Source: Brachycybe producta (lineage: Eukaryota; Arthropoda; Diplopoda; Playtdesmida; Andrognathidae). Taken from it: 64,000 nt of DNA. The position numbers were made by a program, and so were the translations under genes. Location of the stretch: positions 4,912,001-4,976,000 of the forward strand of contig JAUPFP010000004.1 of NCBI GenBank assembly GCA_036925085.1. Direction: 5' to 3'. The first letter of the stretch is position 1, and every line of letters starts with the position of its first letter. The notes under the pieces are model-generated. The model was not told where the DNA came from and did no database searches. It saw only the letters and a program-made list of their open reading frames with translations. This document shows, in pieces, positions 10,851 through 23,456 of the stretch.

Positions 10851-13800
10851 ATGAAAAGCAGTCTCGAAGAAGCTTCCGAAGCTGCTGCACGCATTAATGC
10901 GATGTTAATAGCGAAAGGGAAACTGAAATTACCACCCGTGAACAACAAAACGAAGGTTGTTTTCTTTATATATATATATATTATCGATCGTGACGTGAAA
11001 AAAACAATCATAAATCAATTTTTGTCACCATAGGTTTGTTCCGTGAGTCAGAAGACGACTGGAGATCTGTTTACAGCCGAAGTAGAGATCAACGATGCTC
11101 CTCTTTTGGCTCGTAATATGTTGACGCGAGGAATTACGCAGGACGAAGTATTTATTACGAAACGACTTCTTGTGTCTCGTTAACAATCGTTCTAACGACA
11201 GTTTTCATTCAAGATTAACAAGTTCAGCGGTGCTGCAGTCAGCACAAGAGGACGGTACATGAATTTCAACGACAGAACGAACAATTCTAAGTATGTTTTG
11301 TACCATTTTTACGTATTTAAAGTACATGTCATGAGTTTTTTTTTTGCCTTCTTTACAGCGAACGACCGCTCTATCTTCATATTCAAGCCTCAAATAAAGG
11401 AGCAGTCGATCGTTAGTTGACCTAAAATGCACTTTAAGCATTCGAATTGTGTCTAATCGATGTCTTTTTTGGATTCATTTTGGTATAGTGGCCGTCGAGA
11501 AGATTCACCGATTGATCGAACAACATCTAAAGAGTACGGGTTCGACGACAAAGTGGTCTCGTGCTGCTACGACGTTTCATGCACCTCCCATCATCGGATC
11601 GGCGCCACCGCCTCTGATGTCCATAAATACGGCTCCGGTTGCAAATGGGGTAACGTTTCTCACGCTTTTTAAACCATTATAGAGAGATAGAGATCACGTT
11701 TCGTTCGTATATTTGCAGCAAACTTACGTTCAGGAGAAAGTTTTTGTTGGACTTGAACATGCGTCTGTGGGGTTTCAAGTCAAAGAGAAGCTTCTTGGTC
11801 CAGGGGTACGTCTCGTTTTGCTTTTTCTACGTATTACGAACCTCCGAATTTACGTTTATGATCTCGAAAAGGACTCTTACCTGAATCATATACGCATCGA
11901 AACTGGAGCGAGTATTATGTTGCGTGGAAAGGGATCGGGTGTCATCGAACCAACATCCGGAAGAGAATCTTTCGAACCGCTTCACATCCAACTTTCGTAC
12001 GACTCGTCATCTATAAAGAAAAGTAGTTCGTCGAATTCAGTATTTCTCTCTTTTTGTAGGCATTCGAAAGCAGAGGGTCTTCAAGCTGCAAAGGAACTTG
12101 CGATCAACTTGATTCAAACAGTAATGTTTTTTTTTCTGGTTAGATGTTAGTTTATTTACTAAATATTTTTCGTTATCTAAAGACTCAGCAAGAGTTTGCT
12201 CAATGGCAACAAGAGCAAACGTTGGAAATTATTAACATTCAGAATCAACAATCGGCTCTTGGAGCTCAACAAGGTGAATTTTAGTTCCGTTTTTCTGATG
12301 ACAGTGATTATAATCAACGGTAAAGTAGAATAACAAAATGTAAACACTGGTTGCAATCGCAATGGATGTTCACTATTATGAGTAACATTTCACGATTGCT
12401 CTCGAAGTTAAAAGTGTTACCATATTCTCAGTGAACGTGAGATAAGAGGTTAAGTCTACTGTTGAGTTTGTTGTTGTTGTGGAGGGTAAAGAAAGTGGAA
12501 CCTGTTTAAAGTTGAGCGGTTACGCTGATACAACTCTCCTACATTATTAACTGTTGCCGCAAGAACAGCCTTTTGTGTCCAGAGTTTGGTTCAAAGGCTA
12601 CATTGTTGCATACATTTGGAATTATTCGAGATAATGTCTTTGGTAAATAAAAAAAAAACCTTTTTCACGCAGGAAAATATACTTAATCAGTGACCGGCTG
12701 TTTTGCTTTCTTTCTGCATCATGCTTAAAATAAAAAGTAATAAAATCCTAAAAGAAGTAGGCAAGAGCCGAGATACAAGTTTTGAAATACGTTTTTTTAA
12801 ATTGTTTCTTTTAACACGAAATTCTAAATAAAACGAAAAAATATGCCAGTCTCTTCCATTTTGTGTTAAGCGGGGTAAACCTTTGCCTAGACAATGTGGA
12901 AGAATTATAAATCACTTATGGTTTTAAATGCTAATATGAGAAACTCCTTAATCTTGGATTTTAATTGATAGCTGCCTTACAACAGAGGTTATCGTCAACT
13001 GTCGGTCTCGTGAGCGGTGGTGGAGTTACGTTAGGAATTCCTCAGGATGCCGTCGTTTCTACTCTCACAGTTCCGCAAGCAACGACTCAAAATGCAACTC
13101 TGCAGCTCGGAAGTAAATATCAACATTGCCGAAGTGAGAAAACTGTTACAAATCTTGTTTTTCTTTATCAAGGTATAAATGTTAATGGAGTTGCAACGAG
13201 CATTTCCACAGTTCTACCTACATCGTTGGCAACATCTCTAGTAACGACGATGCCCAGCATTTTGACGACAAACACCGGTTTGTTTCGTTGCTTTTCGTCT
13301 ACGTTTTTCGACCATTTTTCAATTTAAAACACTTCTACTTCAGGAGCGCAGTTACAGCTGGTTCCCGGTCAAGTGTTGCAACGAACAGGTGGCATCGTTA
13401 CGAGCGCTCTGCCTACTATCGTACAACAGGCGACACAGTTGCCGCCAGTCACTTCGGCTGCCGCCATGAGTCTTCTGGCACAGTCTCAAGTTGTCTATGC
13501 TTCTGCTTTACAACAGCAGCAGCAATCTGTTGTTCAAGCATCTCAAGTGGTGGCTTCGACACCCGTTCCGACCACCATCTTGTCTGCCCAACCGCAACCG
13601 ACACATTTATCTCAGGTGGTGGTTCCCACTCACCAATCTACTGCCACCGTACAGCCGTCGGGTACCGTCGCTCCGGCCATGTTCTATCTGGTGACGCAGG
13701 GATCCGTTCTGCCTAATCCAAGCTTACAGGTTCAAACGAGTCCTGCTGCGGTACAAGTTCAAGTGCAAGAAAGCCAAGCGCTCGTACAGACGGCTGCTCA

Positions 13801-14605
13801 ACAACAGCAGCAACAGCAAGTTCAGGTGCAGCAGCAAGGACAACAGAGAATCTTGCAACAGATTTCAAACACTCAAGTGTTTACGGCACATTCATTTGCG
13901 GTGTGTTAATTGTAAATTGGTTCAGAAATTGAAATTCTTTGCTCAGAATAGGACGTTATTGCTAAGTTTTTTGACGAAATGAAAGTATTGACAAGATTAT
14001 TTCTTGATCAGGGCAACGTTGCTCCCGCAGTTGCCACCAGTGGCGTCGTAACGTACCCACAGTATAGCACGCAGTCGGACGTCTACACGACCCTTCATCG
14101 CAAGCGAAAGTTGGAAGACGAACTTCGAAGTCATACGGAAGATCTTAGAAATCACTTGCGGCAGAGAGGTCTTTGGTCGATGCGTCCGATACGAAGAGAA
14201 CAAACTGTCCGAGCCGATATGCAGAGTATAACGGACGACCTTAGAAATCACTTGCAACAACAGCAGCAACAGCAGCAAAGTCTTTGGTCGATGCGTCCGC
14301 CATCTCGCTTTCTATCGGCTGGGTAAGATTTAAGACTTGGCGGTTGGCTTTTAGCGATAGTGATTCATACAAAACACGTTTTCCCCTCCCAGTTTATCAC
14401 CAATAATAATTACCCGCTTTATTTCAGAGTTGACATTTGGACCTATTTATTAATCATTGGTTTTATTTAACTAATGTCGATTCTCTTAAATCAAATAGGG
14501 ACTCTTTTATTTGTCTTTTTTTATATTCCACGAGTTTCTTTAGTTAGAAAAGCGTCGAAGATTTTTTTTTTTTGTTTTAAATTTCTTAAGAGCAGAAATT
14601 TTGAT

Positions 14606-14636
<31 letters not shown>

Positions 14637-17182
14637 GTCGTCCCGAAATGGGTATTTGTTAACAAGTTGTGTGTTCTGTTTAGCTTGCAGACGAGCATGC
14701 CGCCTCGGTTATCCATTCAGGGTTCTTCAGGGTCTCAGCAGCGTTTTATGCCACCACCCATGTCCAAAACGGGGAATCTGACGGAAAGAGACCAACACTC
14801 GATGCCCCCACCCCCTTCCCCGGCCTCACAAGGTTCGTAATCTAAGTTCCCAATCGATCTAACCTTAAGTTTTTCTACTTTTGTTTTGTTTTCGGTTTCT
14901 TTTAGTCTTTTTTCCCCACTTATAGCCCTAAAAAGCAGTTAATCTGCATTTTCTCTAGTTTGAATCAGTGTCTTTCACAGGTGGTGGTAATGTTGGTACA
15001 GTTCACGATTGGGGGAAGGGGAAAGGTAAAAGGGGTCAGAAGAAAGAACAAACGCCTCCATTCTAGAGGCAAATTTTGATATTGGGCACGGGTCCTTCCA
15101 AGTTTGTTAATTTCAGATGTTGGATGTCTCAAATATCTCTCTCTAACTAGGAAACTGGTCTGCTGAAGGAAAATTAAGAATATCGCAGCTGTTAAACAAT
15201 TACTTACAAGCAGCAGTAATTCCGTCGTCCGACAGTTGTTCTTACGGGCACATATATTACCCACGTAAATTTGTGCATTTTACTGTTTCGTAGATCGAAG
15301 AAACGCAAATCGCGCACGATCCTGAAAAGTTAATAACCAAAATTAGCATTTCTGAGCACGTTTGGATTATTCAAACACGATTTAACCTTGGGAGGGCCAA
15401 TAGGTATTCAATAAAAGATAACCACTGCTTAACCGTGTGTGTATGCAAAATCAAAACACAATTCATGCTTACTTAAAGGAAGAGGTAAACTCGTCCACTT
15501 ACTTGATATTTCACATCTAAAGTGTATGAATTTAGCTCTACCTTTGATTAAGCATTCATTAAGGGTTGTAGTTTTAATGATTTTTAAGTTTAAAACTAGT
15601 GCTAAACTCATCAACTTTTACTCGAAACTTTGTATCACAGGTTCAGTAGCGAACATTAAGAATACAACGCTTACTTTCAAGAAACAGTTTACTAGTTTCC
15701 TCCATTTGAAATTTGGCCCAAGAAACATTTTTAATTATATGCACAGATGAGAGTCATCTTTTCGTTAATTTGCACATGGCGCAGATTGTTCTGTTGCTTT
15801 CAATTGCTGCCTGGATCGATCTCTTTTCGATCCAACACAGTATTTGCTGCTTGAAATTGGTTGCTCATGCACTGCAAGCATCAGTGAACGTCACATTCAA
15901 GCAGCCGTTGCAAGCAGCAATTTGAGAAAACGGCTGCCTCATTTTGCTACCGGGCCTAATACCATTGGAACATTCGACAACATTCGATACTCAGTTTAAA
16001 TTTAGGACAAATGTGCTTCTAGAAAGCAATGTTATACAAAAAGGCTCTCCAATCTTCCATTTGGCCCTCCCAACCGCCCCAAAAATATTAACTTTTTTTG
16101 GTATTAATTTTTTTTTCATAGGTAAGGAGGCTTCTGTTTGAATTATTTGTTTGATTTTGATTCTTATTTCTTTCATGTGCCGTCACTTTGGGATTTCATC
16201 TTTTGCTTTCTTCATTCATCTTCTCGATATAAATTCCATCGCACACTCATCTCGTGTCCACCACGGTGATTTTTTTTATCGTAAACTTTTCTCAATGTTT
16301 ATTTTCTTCGTCTCGTATATTTTTATTTTGGTTGCATTTCTCTCTCCCTCCAAACTGTTTTATCCCTTCCGTTTTGGATTCCCCGATTTGGCATTGGGTT
16401 GGACGTGTTTTTCTATCCCCCCCTCAAACCCCAATCGTTCCCTTTTTGTGTGTCGATCACGATTTGCTCGTATCCATCATTAATCGATACCATATTTTTG
16501 TGTTCTCTTTTTTCATTACGATATCAATCTCTTTGTCTGGGTTGGGGCTGGGGCTACTGATACAATTCTCGTATTTCTCTTCAACAGCAGTCAATATAGG
16601 TGCTTTAAGAAATGGAGAACTGGATCGTAAACGATTAAAAAGCGCTCTATGGAATGTCAACGGTAAGAGTACAAGATCGCTCGCTAGGTTTCGCTTTTGT
16701 CGTCACAAATATTTTTCTGTTTTACAGCTTACGGTTCTTCGGAAGAAGACTGTAACGGTCCGAGCGTCTCCTTGCGATCGAGTCGTCAGCATGACGAAGA
16801 ATCGCGGAATTCTAATGTGAAATCGTCTTTGTTCGGAGGTTCGCAGCGTATGTTAGACAGTTTGCGCAGTTCTGCAGTGTTACAGTCGCAGGCTTCCAGT
16901 TCTCAATGTCAGTTTGGTGGTACAGCAGCAGTAGCAGCTCACCATATGACGCAAATGTCTCAACAACAGCAGCAGCAACAGGCGGCGGTGCAACTGACAG
17001 CTTCACCGTATGCACCTTATGTGTCATTGCAAAACATTCAGTCGCACCAGCATGTGCCTTCTGTTGCCGTATCGGGACAGATATACGGGCAACAACAGGT
17101 TGTTTTACCTCATGCACAATCCGCTATTCATTACTCTTCTCACGGGCAAAATGGTTCTTCGTATTGGTTGGCTCCAAATTGA
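10851..17182 (+). CDS. KHDC4: KHDC4 (BLOM7/KIAA0907) KH-domain splicing-associated protein
   Basis: Homologue of KHDC4, an RNA-binding protein associated with the Prp19/CDC5L spliceosomal complex. Sixteen exons join in phase: 10851-10955, 11034-11147, 11214-11290, 11359-11411, 11489-11649, 11719-11805, 11872-11996, 12060-12120, 12183-12273, 12972-13112, 13173-13277, 13344-13900, 14012-14322, 14684-14832, 16600-16662 and 16728-17182; 884 residues (human about 614). [36 protein letters not shown] and [13 protein letters not shown] form the first KH-like region. [27 protein letters not shown] and [12 protein letters not shown] form the second. The C-terminal half is Gln-rich and low-complexity, with MPPP motifs and a SYWLAPN end (human FWMAP). 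It exceeds human length mainly in the Q-rich exons. Vertebrate sequence N-terminal to this start is not seen. A candidate 45-base cassette exon lies at 14981-15025. An AATAAA is near 17382. Confidence 0.94.
12481..12605 (+). ncRNA. Candidate H/ACA box snoRNA in KHDC4 intron 9
   Basis: The 125-base segment has H/ACA architecture on the host strand. There is a 5' hairpin (GGAG / CTCC base, AGTTG / CAACT and AGCG-GTTA-CGCT upper stem, 12481-12539). An H box ACATTA (ANANNA) follows at 12541-12546. The 3' hairpin closes with AGCCTTT / AAAGGCT, and ACA at 12600-12602 is followed by three bases. Length and spacing suit the class. From memory, vertebrate KHDC4 hosts H/ACA RNAs (SNORA80E/SNORA42, SCARNA4), which makes the location telling. 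Weak points: the 3' hairpin is short and the pseudouridylation pockets are not clean by eye. Target unknown. Confidence 0.4.
14607..14634. repeat. (GA)n microsatellite in KHDC4 intron
   Basis: About fourteen GA dinucleotides between KHDC4 exons 13 and 14. Confidence 0.9.
15478..15660. repeat. Dispersed repeat, GAGCTAAACTCATCAACTTTT family (copy 1)
   Basis: The segment in KHDC4 intron 14 shares an ordered series of blocks with about 20985-21085 and 24958-25070. These are a GCTCTACCTTT-like block, a TTCATTAAG block, GCTAAACTCATCAACTTTTA, a CGAAACTTTGTATCA block and GGTTCAG. The family is an interspersed repeat of unknown class, and some copies appear palindromic. Confidence 0.5.
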
Positions 17183-19384
17183 GGCAGACGCCGATTTGTA
17201 TAGAGGAGGGGCATTAGAATCGTCGTTTTAAAAGTCATGGGGCTCGTAAAAATGTCTTGTTTCCTTCTGTTTTTGGGTCAGACTTCACGAAATTGTTGCA
17301 CGCATAGTAACCGACAAATGAAACAACTTCTTAAAACTCTTGAGCTTCCATTATCCTAAGTGAAAAGAAACAAAATAGAAGAAATAAATGTTTATTTTTT
17401 ATTATCGGTTAAGGACAAAGTTGATATGATCTGCAATGAAATTTGAATTTTCTTCGTTAAAATTCTGTTTTTTTATATATATATTAAATGAATTAATCTT
17501 GCAATCTTAGAAAACGATTGATTTCGATTCGCATTATGAGCTGACTTATAAAAAAAAAAATTTGAGGGGTGCTCAGCAGCTCATGTGGAATTATTTCTTC
17601 GTGGTGGGTCCTCCACAAAAAATTTGTAGCATATCGTTTATATTTTTTATACTACATGATATGCTTTGATAATTAGGCAATGCTTGTTAGAGGCTATAAT
17701 CGTGCTAACCACAATATTTTATGTGACGTCATTTAGTTGAGAGCTCAATCAGTTGGCAGTTTATTGCTCAAACTGCACAGTGTTAAAAAAAAACCATAGG
17801 GATTTCTATTTGGCAGATACCGGCAGATACCGAAAAAAAAAATTGTAAAATTCCAAGGTGTGCAGAGCACCCCTTAGATGTTTATTTGGGTGTTTAAGCA
17901 TCCGAACACTCCCCCGAGTGTCCATGCAGTTGGCACTTATGCTGGCTAATTTATTTTTATGCACTTTTACAACGGTTGTTCAAACTTGTTAACAATCAGG
18001 AGTCATTTACAAATTCAACCCTGTTTGCATTTGAAATTTACATGATGTGGTTCACGATTGAATTTAGAGTCTCGTTTTAAAGTTCTTTGCATTTTTTAAA
18101 ACAACATGAAAAATTAGGTTCATGTTACTGTTGAATGTGTTGTATTGGATCAAAGTCACACTCCCAAATTCATTGTCAAAATTTTGGCTTGTTATACAAT
18201 TTTATTTTGGCCCACCATTCTCTGTTAGCCACTGGTCCATTACTACTTGACATAATGTTTAGAATGTTTTGCGACCTACCTCATAGCATTTCATTTTAAA
18301 TCCAATCACTTTTTTTATATCAACGATATAAAGTTCAATGCTTACTTGATTGTTTTTGGCATAAAAATGCAAATTTATAATTTATTCTATAGAGTGCCAA
18401 AAATTTCCATCAATGTGGCCCATAATAAGTGTCTATTTTGTTTTATATAAAAGTACCTTTTAGTTTCTATTAGTCTGGTTGTTTCTTTTACTGAAATATT
18501 TGCCTCAACTCGTGCTGATAAAATTTTTTCTGTATATTATTGTATTATAGATTCTCCTCATATAATTGCGATTTTGACAAATATAAATGTGTTCACACCT
18601 GTAATTAAGCTAATAAAGTGATCTTGCTCTCATGGATTCTCTCTCCTAATTAAGTCAATACACTTACGGGCAGATTTGTAAACTCCTTTAAAACTTTCTT
18701 GAAATAAATATTAAGGGAAATTTGAAAAGAAACTTTTTTTCGTCACAAATTTCGTTATGACAACCGAGATTCAGCGTGACTGCCCCGTAGCGTTCTGTTT
18801 CAAACGTGTGGAATGCTGTAAATCGGACGTTCGTAAATCCGGGAACCGCTTGTATGTGCATTTTATGGGAAGAAGTATTTACACGGCCCAAAATAACTTA
18901 AAAAATTCTCCAAAGCCCAACCACTTTATATGATTTAGGAGTTTATTTTTTTTAAAAAATTCTACTTGGTTCTATTTTCATTGAATTTTTTCCAAGATTA
19001 TATATACTCTTGAAAATTTTTCAAAAAATGGCAAAAAATAAGTCCTCTAGATGCCCTGAAAAGCACTGAAATGAACTCGGGAAGGCCCAACAGACTTCCA
19101 AGGACCATAAAAACCAATAAATTCCAAAAAGTAAAAATTGTCAAAAAATGAAATTTTTCCAATAGGAAAATTGTCAACGACGGGTTCTACATAGGTGCCG
19201 ATTGCACATTTAGTTATTTGGTTGTTAAATATCAACTATAACAGCAACGCATTCCACAGATGATGTGTGCACGTGTATGCACACGCAAATATGATGCATA
19301 GTATGCATACGTGCATATATTCACATACATACATGCACGCAAATGATGCATACATACCGTATACTGTAATACATATGCGCATTG
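17183..19384. other. Intergenic, no gene supported (KHDC4 3' side)
   Basis: The KHDC4 3' UTR begins here, with AATAAA near 17382. At 17565-17876 an AGGGGTGCTCAGCA / TGCAGAGCACCCCT inverted pair flanks about 310 AT-rich bases. A CRE palindrome TGACGTCA lies at 17724. The stretch 19255-19380 is alternating purine-pyrimidine (TGCATAC / CACACG), of low complexity. I see no convincing coding sequence. Confidence 0.5.
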
Positions 19385-20748
19385 TACAGGGTGGGCCAAA
19401 AAAAAATGAGAACATCTTGTAGCATACTAGTTATTTAAAAATATAATTTAATTATATTGTTTCATGTAATTTTGTTTGTATTTCTCGCGGACTTTTGTGA
19501 CTGTGAGGATCATCATCGTGACTGCAAATCAGCCCACTCACCGCTCAATATTCTGTTGTGTTCTGGCAGATTTTGGTCTACCACTTCTGGGTTTACGTTC
19601 TGTTGTACCGTCGTTGTCAATTTTATTGATAACCCGACTAACACTAGCTATGCTCCAGACTTTGTTTGGAAACTCATTGGTCATTCTCCTAGCACCCCAC
19701 TGTTTTTCAATTCGCAAATGTTTAATCAGAATACGGTCTTCCGCGGTAATTTTTGTCAATCTTGGTAAAAAAAATTTTAACCTGCTGATGTAAACAATTG
19801 GCATATTAAAACCAAAGATGGCGCCCGGAAATTCTCGAAATAAAGACATCATATAGCTAAATAGTGTGACGATGCTGGCCCTTTGGTGCCACAGTTTCGA
19901 CTTCTTTGTTGTTGAATCGATGGTGCTGGTGCCGACTGTTATCGGCGGGCCAGCGTCTGCTCTAGGGGTTAATTTTACTGGTCGAGACATTTGCTGGTCT
20001 GACCTGGTAACGGCCCACAAAAAGACCGTCTTTTCCTAGGGATCTTCTTGTATAGTGCGTGACGATACCAACGTAATTTCAGTCCTGTTTGCTTGAGTCA
20101 CTGGAGGCTCCAGGTGGAGGGACTCAGGTAATATCTGAGTGTCTTCCGCTGGACACTCCGTTATTTTCGGAGTGCTAAACCCAAACAATTAGAGACACAA
20201 CACTCACAAATTCTTCTCGATAAAAATAAGATATCAAAACCTCTTTACTGCGACATGTTGTGACATTTACATAATTCTCTGTTGCATTCTATACAAAGTC
20301 TTCTAAATTAGGACTTAACTGTTCAATGCTCAAACAATGACTGTCCTCACGCTCAAGCCTCAAGCTCACTTGTCTGGTTTCCTGGGAGGGGCAACTGTCA
20401 CCTCAGGGCTCAATGATTGACCAACTGGGCCAATCATTGCCATGGGCCGGGAATATTACCTTAAAAGGAAAGGTATTTTTGGGACTCTATTCCCAATTCT
20501 CATGGTCAGACTGGGTTCCACGAATTCACTTAGAATTCGGGCCACCCAAGTCTGAACATCTGTGCACCAAGGGGTGCCATACTGACAGAAAGGAATTTCT
20601 GCAGGGTGTTTCACCATTCTGTTACTACAGGGTGGTACATTAAGTAAATGAGTAAACAATTTAAGCTATTATGGATACAGTTAAACAAATTTTGATGTAA
20701 ATATATTACTTTTTACACAATGTTCTCACTTTTTTGGCCCGCCCTGTA
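19385..20748 (-). mobile_element. Decayed Tc1/mariner-like transposon with TA-flanked inverted ends
   Basis: The left end TACAGGGTGGGCCAAAAAAA is mirrored on the right as TACAGGGCGGGCCAAAAAAG (minus strand), both continuing TGAGAAC and both at a TA. Inside, a minus-strand frame near 19538-19800 encodes a helix-turn-helix transposase N-terminus: LTKITAEDRILIKHLRIEKQ, then an RRMTNEFPNKVWSIASVSRV block and RKPRSGRPKS. An in-frame stop follows QQNIER, and the catalytic domain is absent before the left end, so the copy is dead. The segment about 19850-20640 looks different (richer in GC) and may be a second insertion or a diverged N-terminal flank. Confidence 0.75.
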
Positions 20749-21975
20749 GATGTCACTGAGAATGTATTGCACCCAACATTTCCATTGTCAATCTTGTGGT
20801 TCATTTGCAAATTGCAACGAACTTTCGAAATTGCATACTCGTGAGCATATAAATTATAGAAACCGCTCTGAATCTGCCTAACTTTTTAAACTACCGGGTA
20901 ATTAATAACGTTAAATTTTTAAAAGTAGAATTACCCCAAGCCTCAGGGACAAGGAGACACTAAGGGTCGTTATTCTTGATTGTTTTTGAGTCAAAGCTAA
21001 TGCAAAACTCACCAACTTTTATGTGAAACTTTCGTATCAAATGTTCAGCACTACCTTTAACTTAGCAATCACTAAGAATTCTACCTGAACTCAAAAAAAT
21101 ATATACTTATAATTGCAAGTTATAATTAAATATAATTACAATAATATTAAAAACCTGTTGAATTTTGGATCCACGTCAGACGGACATCAGTTGAAAACCC
21201 ATTTTTGCTGCATATAATGTATAAATACCTAAAGTAGAAACAAAACAATCTAAATAATGCCAAAAAAAAATATACCATGATTGTTCCCTTTTCTCAATTA
21301 AGGAAAGACAATACAAAACAATCTTACAGGTTGTAACTTATATTTAAATAAATATTAAATATATACACACACACACACATATAATAATATATTGCTCGTA
21401 TATACTGTATATATATACATCCATCACATGGTCTCATGAAAATATTCGCCAATTCATCATATTGATTCTATTAATTTATTTACAGGTATCGTACAAAACT
21501 ATGAAAAACAGTGACATAACTTGACAGTCATTGAACTTTTCGTTTTCTTTTTAAAGAATTATCTTTAAAACTTGTAAATATTAAGAAATATTAACAAATT
21601 AGTTTTTTTTTTGAGTCCATTAATAAAACATTACAAATAAAGTTAAAAATACAACAGAAAATTAGTTATGTCTATATATTTTTTTTTAAAAAATCAATGA
21701 AATTGTATACAAAAAAGCCCTTTTTTTTTCTTTGGAGAGTTTTTTAATGGATAATTTGTCATATGGAAATATTTTCAAGTATTTTACTTACGAGAAAAAA
21801 ATAAAAAGGAAACGAACAGATTTTTAGAACAAAGATTCATCGGTTCAGACAACAAAAAAAGGTATCTTAATTTATAATGAATAAAGATTTTTATTCCGAG
21901 ACAAGTCACACCGTTGTATAACCACAAATGTATTAGTGGTGCGTGTTTATGTAGCACGTCCATGTACTTACATCC

Positions 21976-22089
21976 TAATGTTGCGTTTATAGTCGGCACT
22001 GACGGTACTTTTAAGATTTACATTCCTAGTCGTTACAATAGATGAGAGAGGACCGTCATCAGGTAATGTGGACTATAAACGCAGCATTA
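21976..22089. mobile_element. 114-bp MITE-like element, TAATGYTGCGTTTATAGTC ends
   Basis: The left TAATGTTGCGTTTATAGTC and the inverted right TAATGCTGCGTTTATAGTC differ at one base. The inner GACGGTA and GACGGTC blocks also mirror. A related AACCATAAACGCAGCATAAT string occurs near 42390. Confidence 0.65.
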
Positions 22090-22689
22090 CACTTTTAAAG
22101 TTCGCATAAATAATCCCCCCAAAACAAAAACGATAATGAAACATATACTGTATACAGATTAATCATACATATTCTATAACGTTAACTTAATTTTTGTTTA
22201 AAAAATGCATAGACTTTATATATGTACAACTCTTCATTGATAATAAAGTGACTTTGATTACACCTCTTAATTAATAATTAATAATTGCACACCCCGATCA
22301 TCATTGGTTTAATGGCTATTTCTTTTATATATATATATATGTATATATTTAATACGAGCTTGTTGTGTAGATTGTTTTTAATACAAGTATAACAATCCTC
22401 GTTTTCTTTTAAAAACTATCAAATAGCCAAAATACACCAACACCCAAGCAACCAGTTTGTCATTAATATTCTATTGGAAGCCATATTTTTTTAAAAATCG
22501 TTTTTTTTTTTTTAATTACAAATGAATGCAAAATAATTCCACAATTTAATTAATTGGAGTAAAAAAAATGCTCCAGATTTTGAATTTAAGTGGAATATGT
22601 ATTGTGTATTTTTTATTATAAAATAAAAGTGTCAAGAAGTTCCTACTATGCTAATAAAAATAGGGTTCTCAAACGCATAGCCCACTGAC

Positions 22690-22873
22690 TAGGCTTGCCA
22701 CCTTTACTCCTATTTGGAGGATATGTTCTCCGACCAGGACCGTCCTCCACAAAGGCAAACATGTCCTATACACAATAAATTGTATAAAACTTAAATACGT
22801 TCGTGAAAGATGGTCCTGGCTGGAGGACAGTTCTTCCGAATGGAGGACTGTCCCTCCACAGGTGGCAAGCCTA
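22690..22873. mobile_element. 184-bp MITE-like element, TAGGCTTGCCACC ends
   Basis: TAGGCTTGCCACC at the left is perfectly inverted as GGTGGCAAGCCTA at the right. Inner TTTGGAGGA and GGAGGAC motifs also occur in opposing orientation. Each end includes TA, consistent with a TA target. Confidence 0.7.
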
Positions 22874-23365
22874 CCACTGACAGATTTTATGTGGCCAGCT
22901 TCGTTGTTTTTAATTTTAATTTTGTAAAGCTAATAAATATTAAGACTAACTCATGTTCACGGGACTAAATTTTTATAAAATTAAAAGAATTTTATAACAT
23001 ACTATGTGTCCCAAAAATGTACACACAATTTTGTTCAAGATACATTTACACTTTTACAGAGTAACTCAACTAAGAGCTCTTCCTAAAGAGCTCTTCCTAA
23101 AGAGCATTTTTCGTGCCGAAACTTAAGTGTGGCCAATATGTATTGACGGCGCAAACACTAATTAGTGCTTCAGTTACAATACGATTCAATGAACGTACAA
23201 AAAAAAAAATGAATGACATTTTAAGCACGATCAAAAAAGCAGACGATTCTTCACTCCCTTTTGGCGTTTTTATCTAACATGGAGTTACTTTACCTTTATA
23301 AATTTATCTTGCTTTGGTTGTTAATATCTGTCATGTTTATTTTCTAAAATTTAATTTTAGCATTT

Positions 23366-23456
23366 CTTGTTTTCGTGCGACAATTCTCTTCGATTTCTTC
23401 CCGTAACTTTAAATCACAAGAAATCGAAAAGAATTGTCGTCGCACAATTACAAGAG
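23366..23456. repeat. Long hairpin, ~35-bp arms
   Basis: TCTTGTTTTCGTGCGACAAT plus TCTCTTCGATTTCTT is mirrored by AAGAAATCGAAAAGAATTGT plus CGTCGCACAATTACAAGA, with a loop of about 18 bases. No coding sequence overlaps it. Confidence 0.7.

Noticed and set aside
19457..19793. Plus-strand frames of about 100 codons
   Set aside because: They lie opposite the decayed minus-strand transposase and have no family signature of their own.
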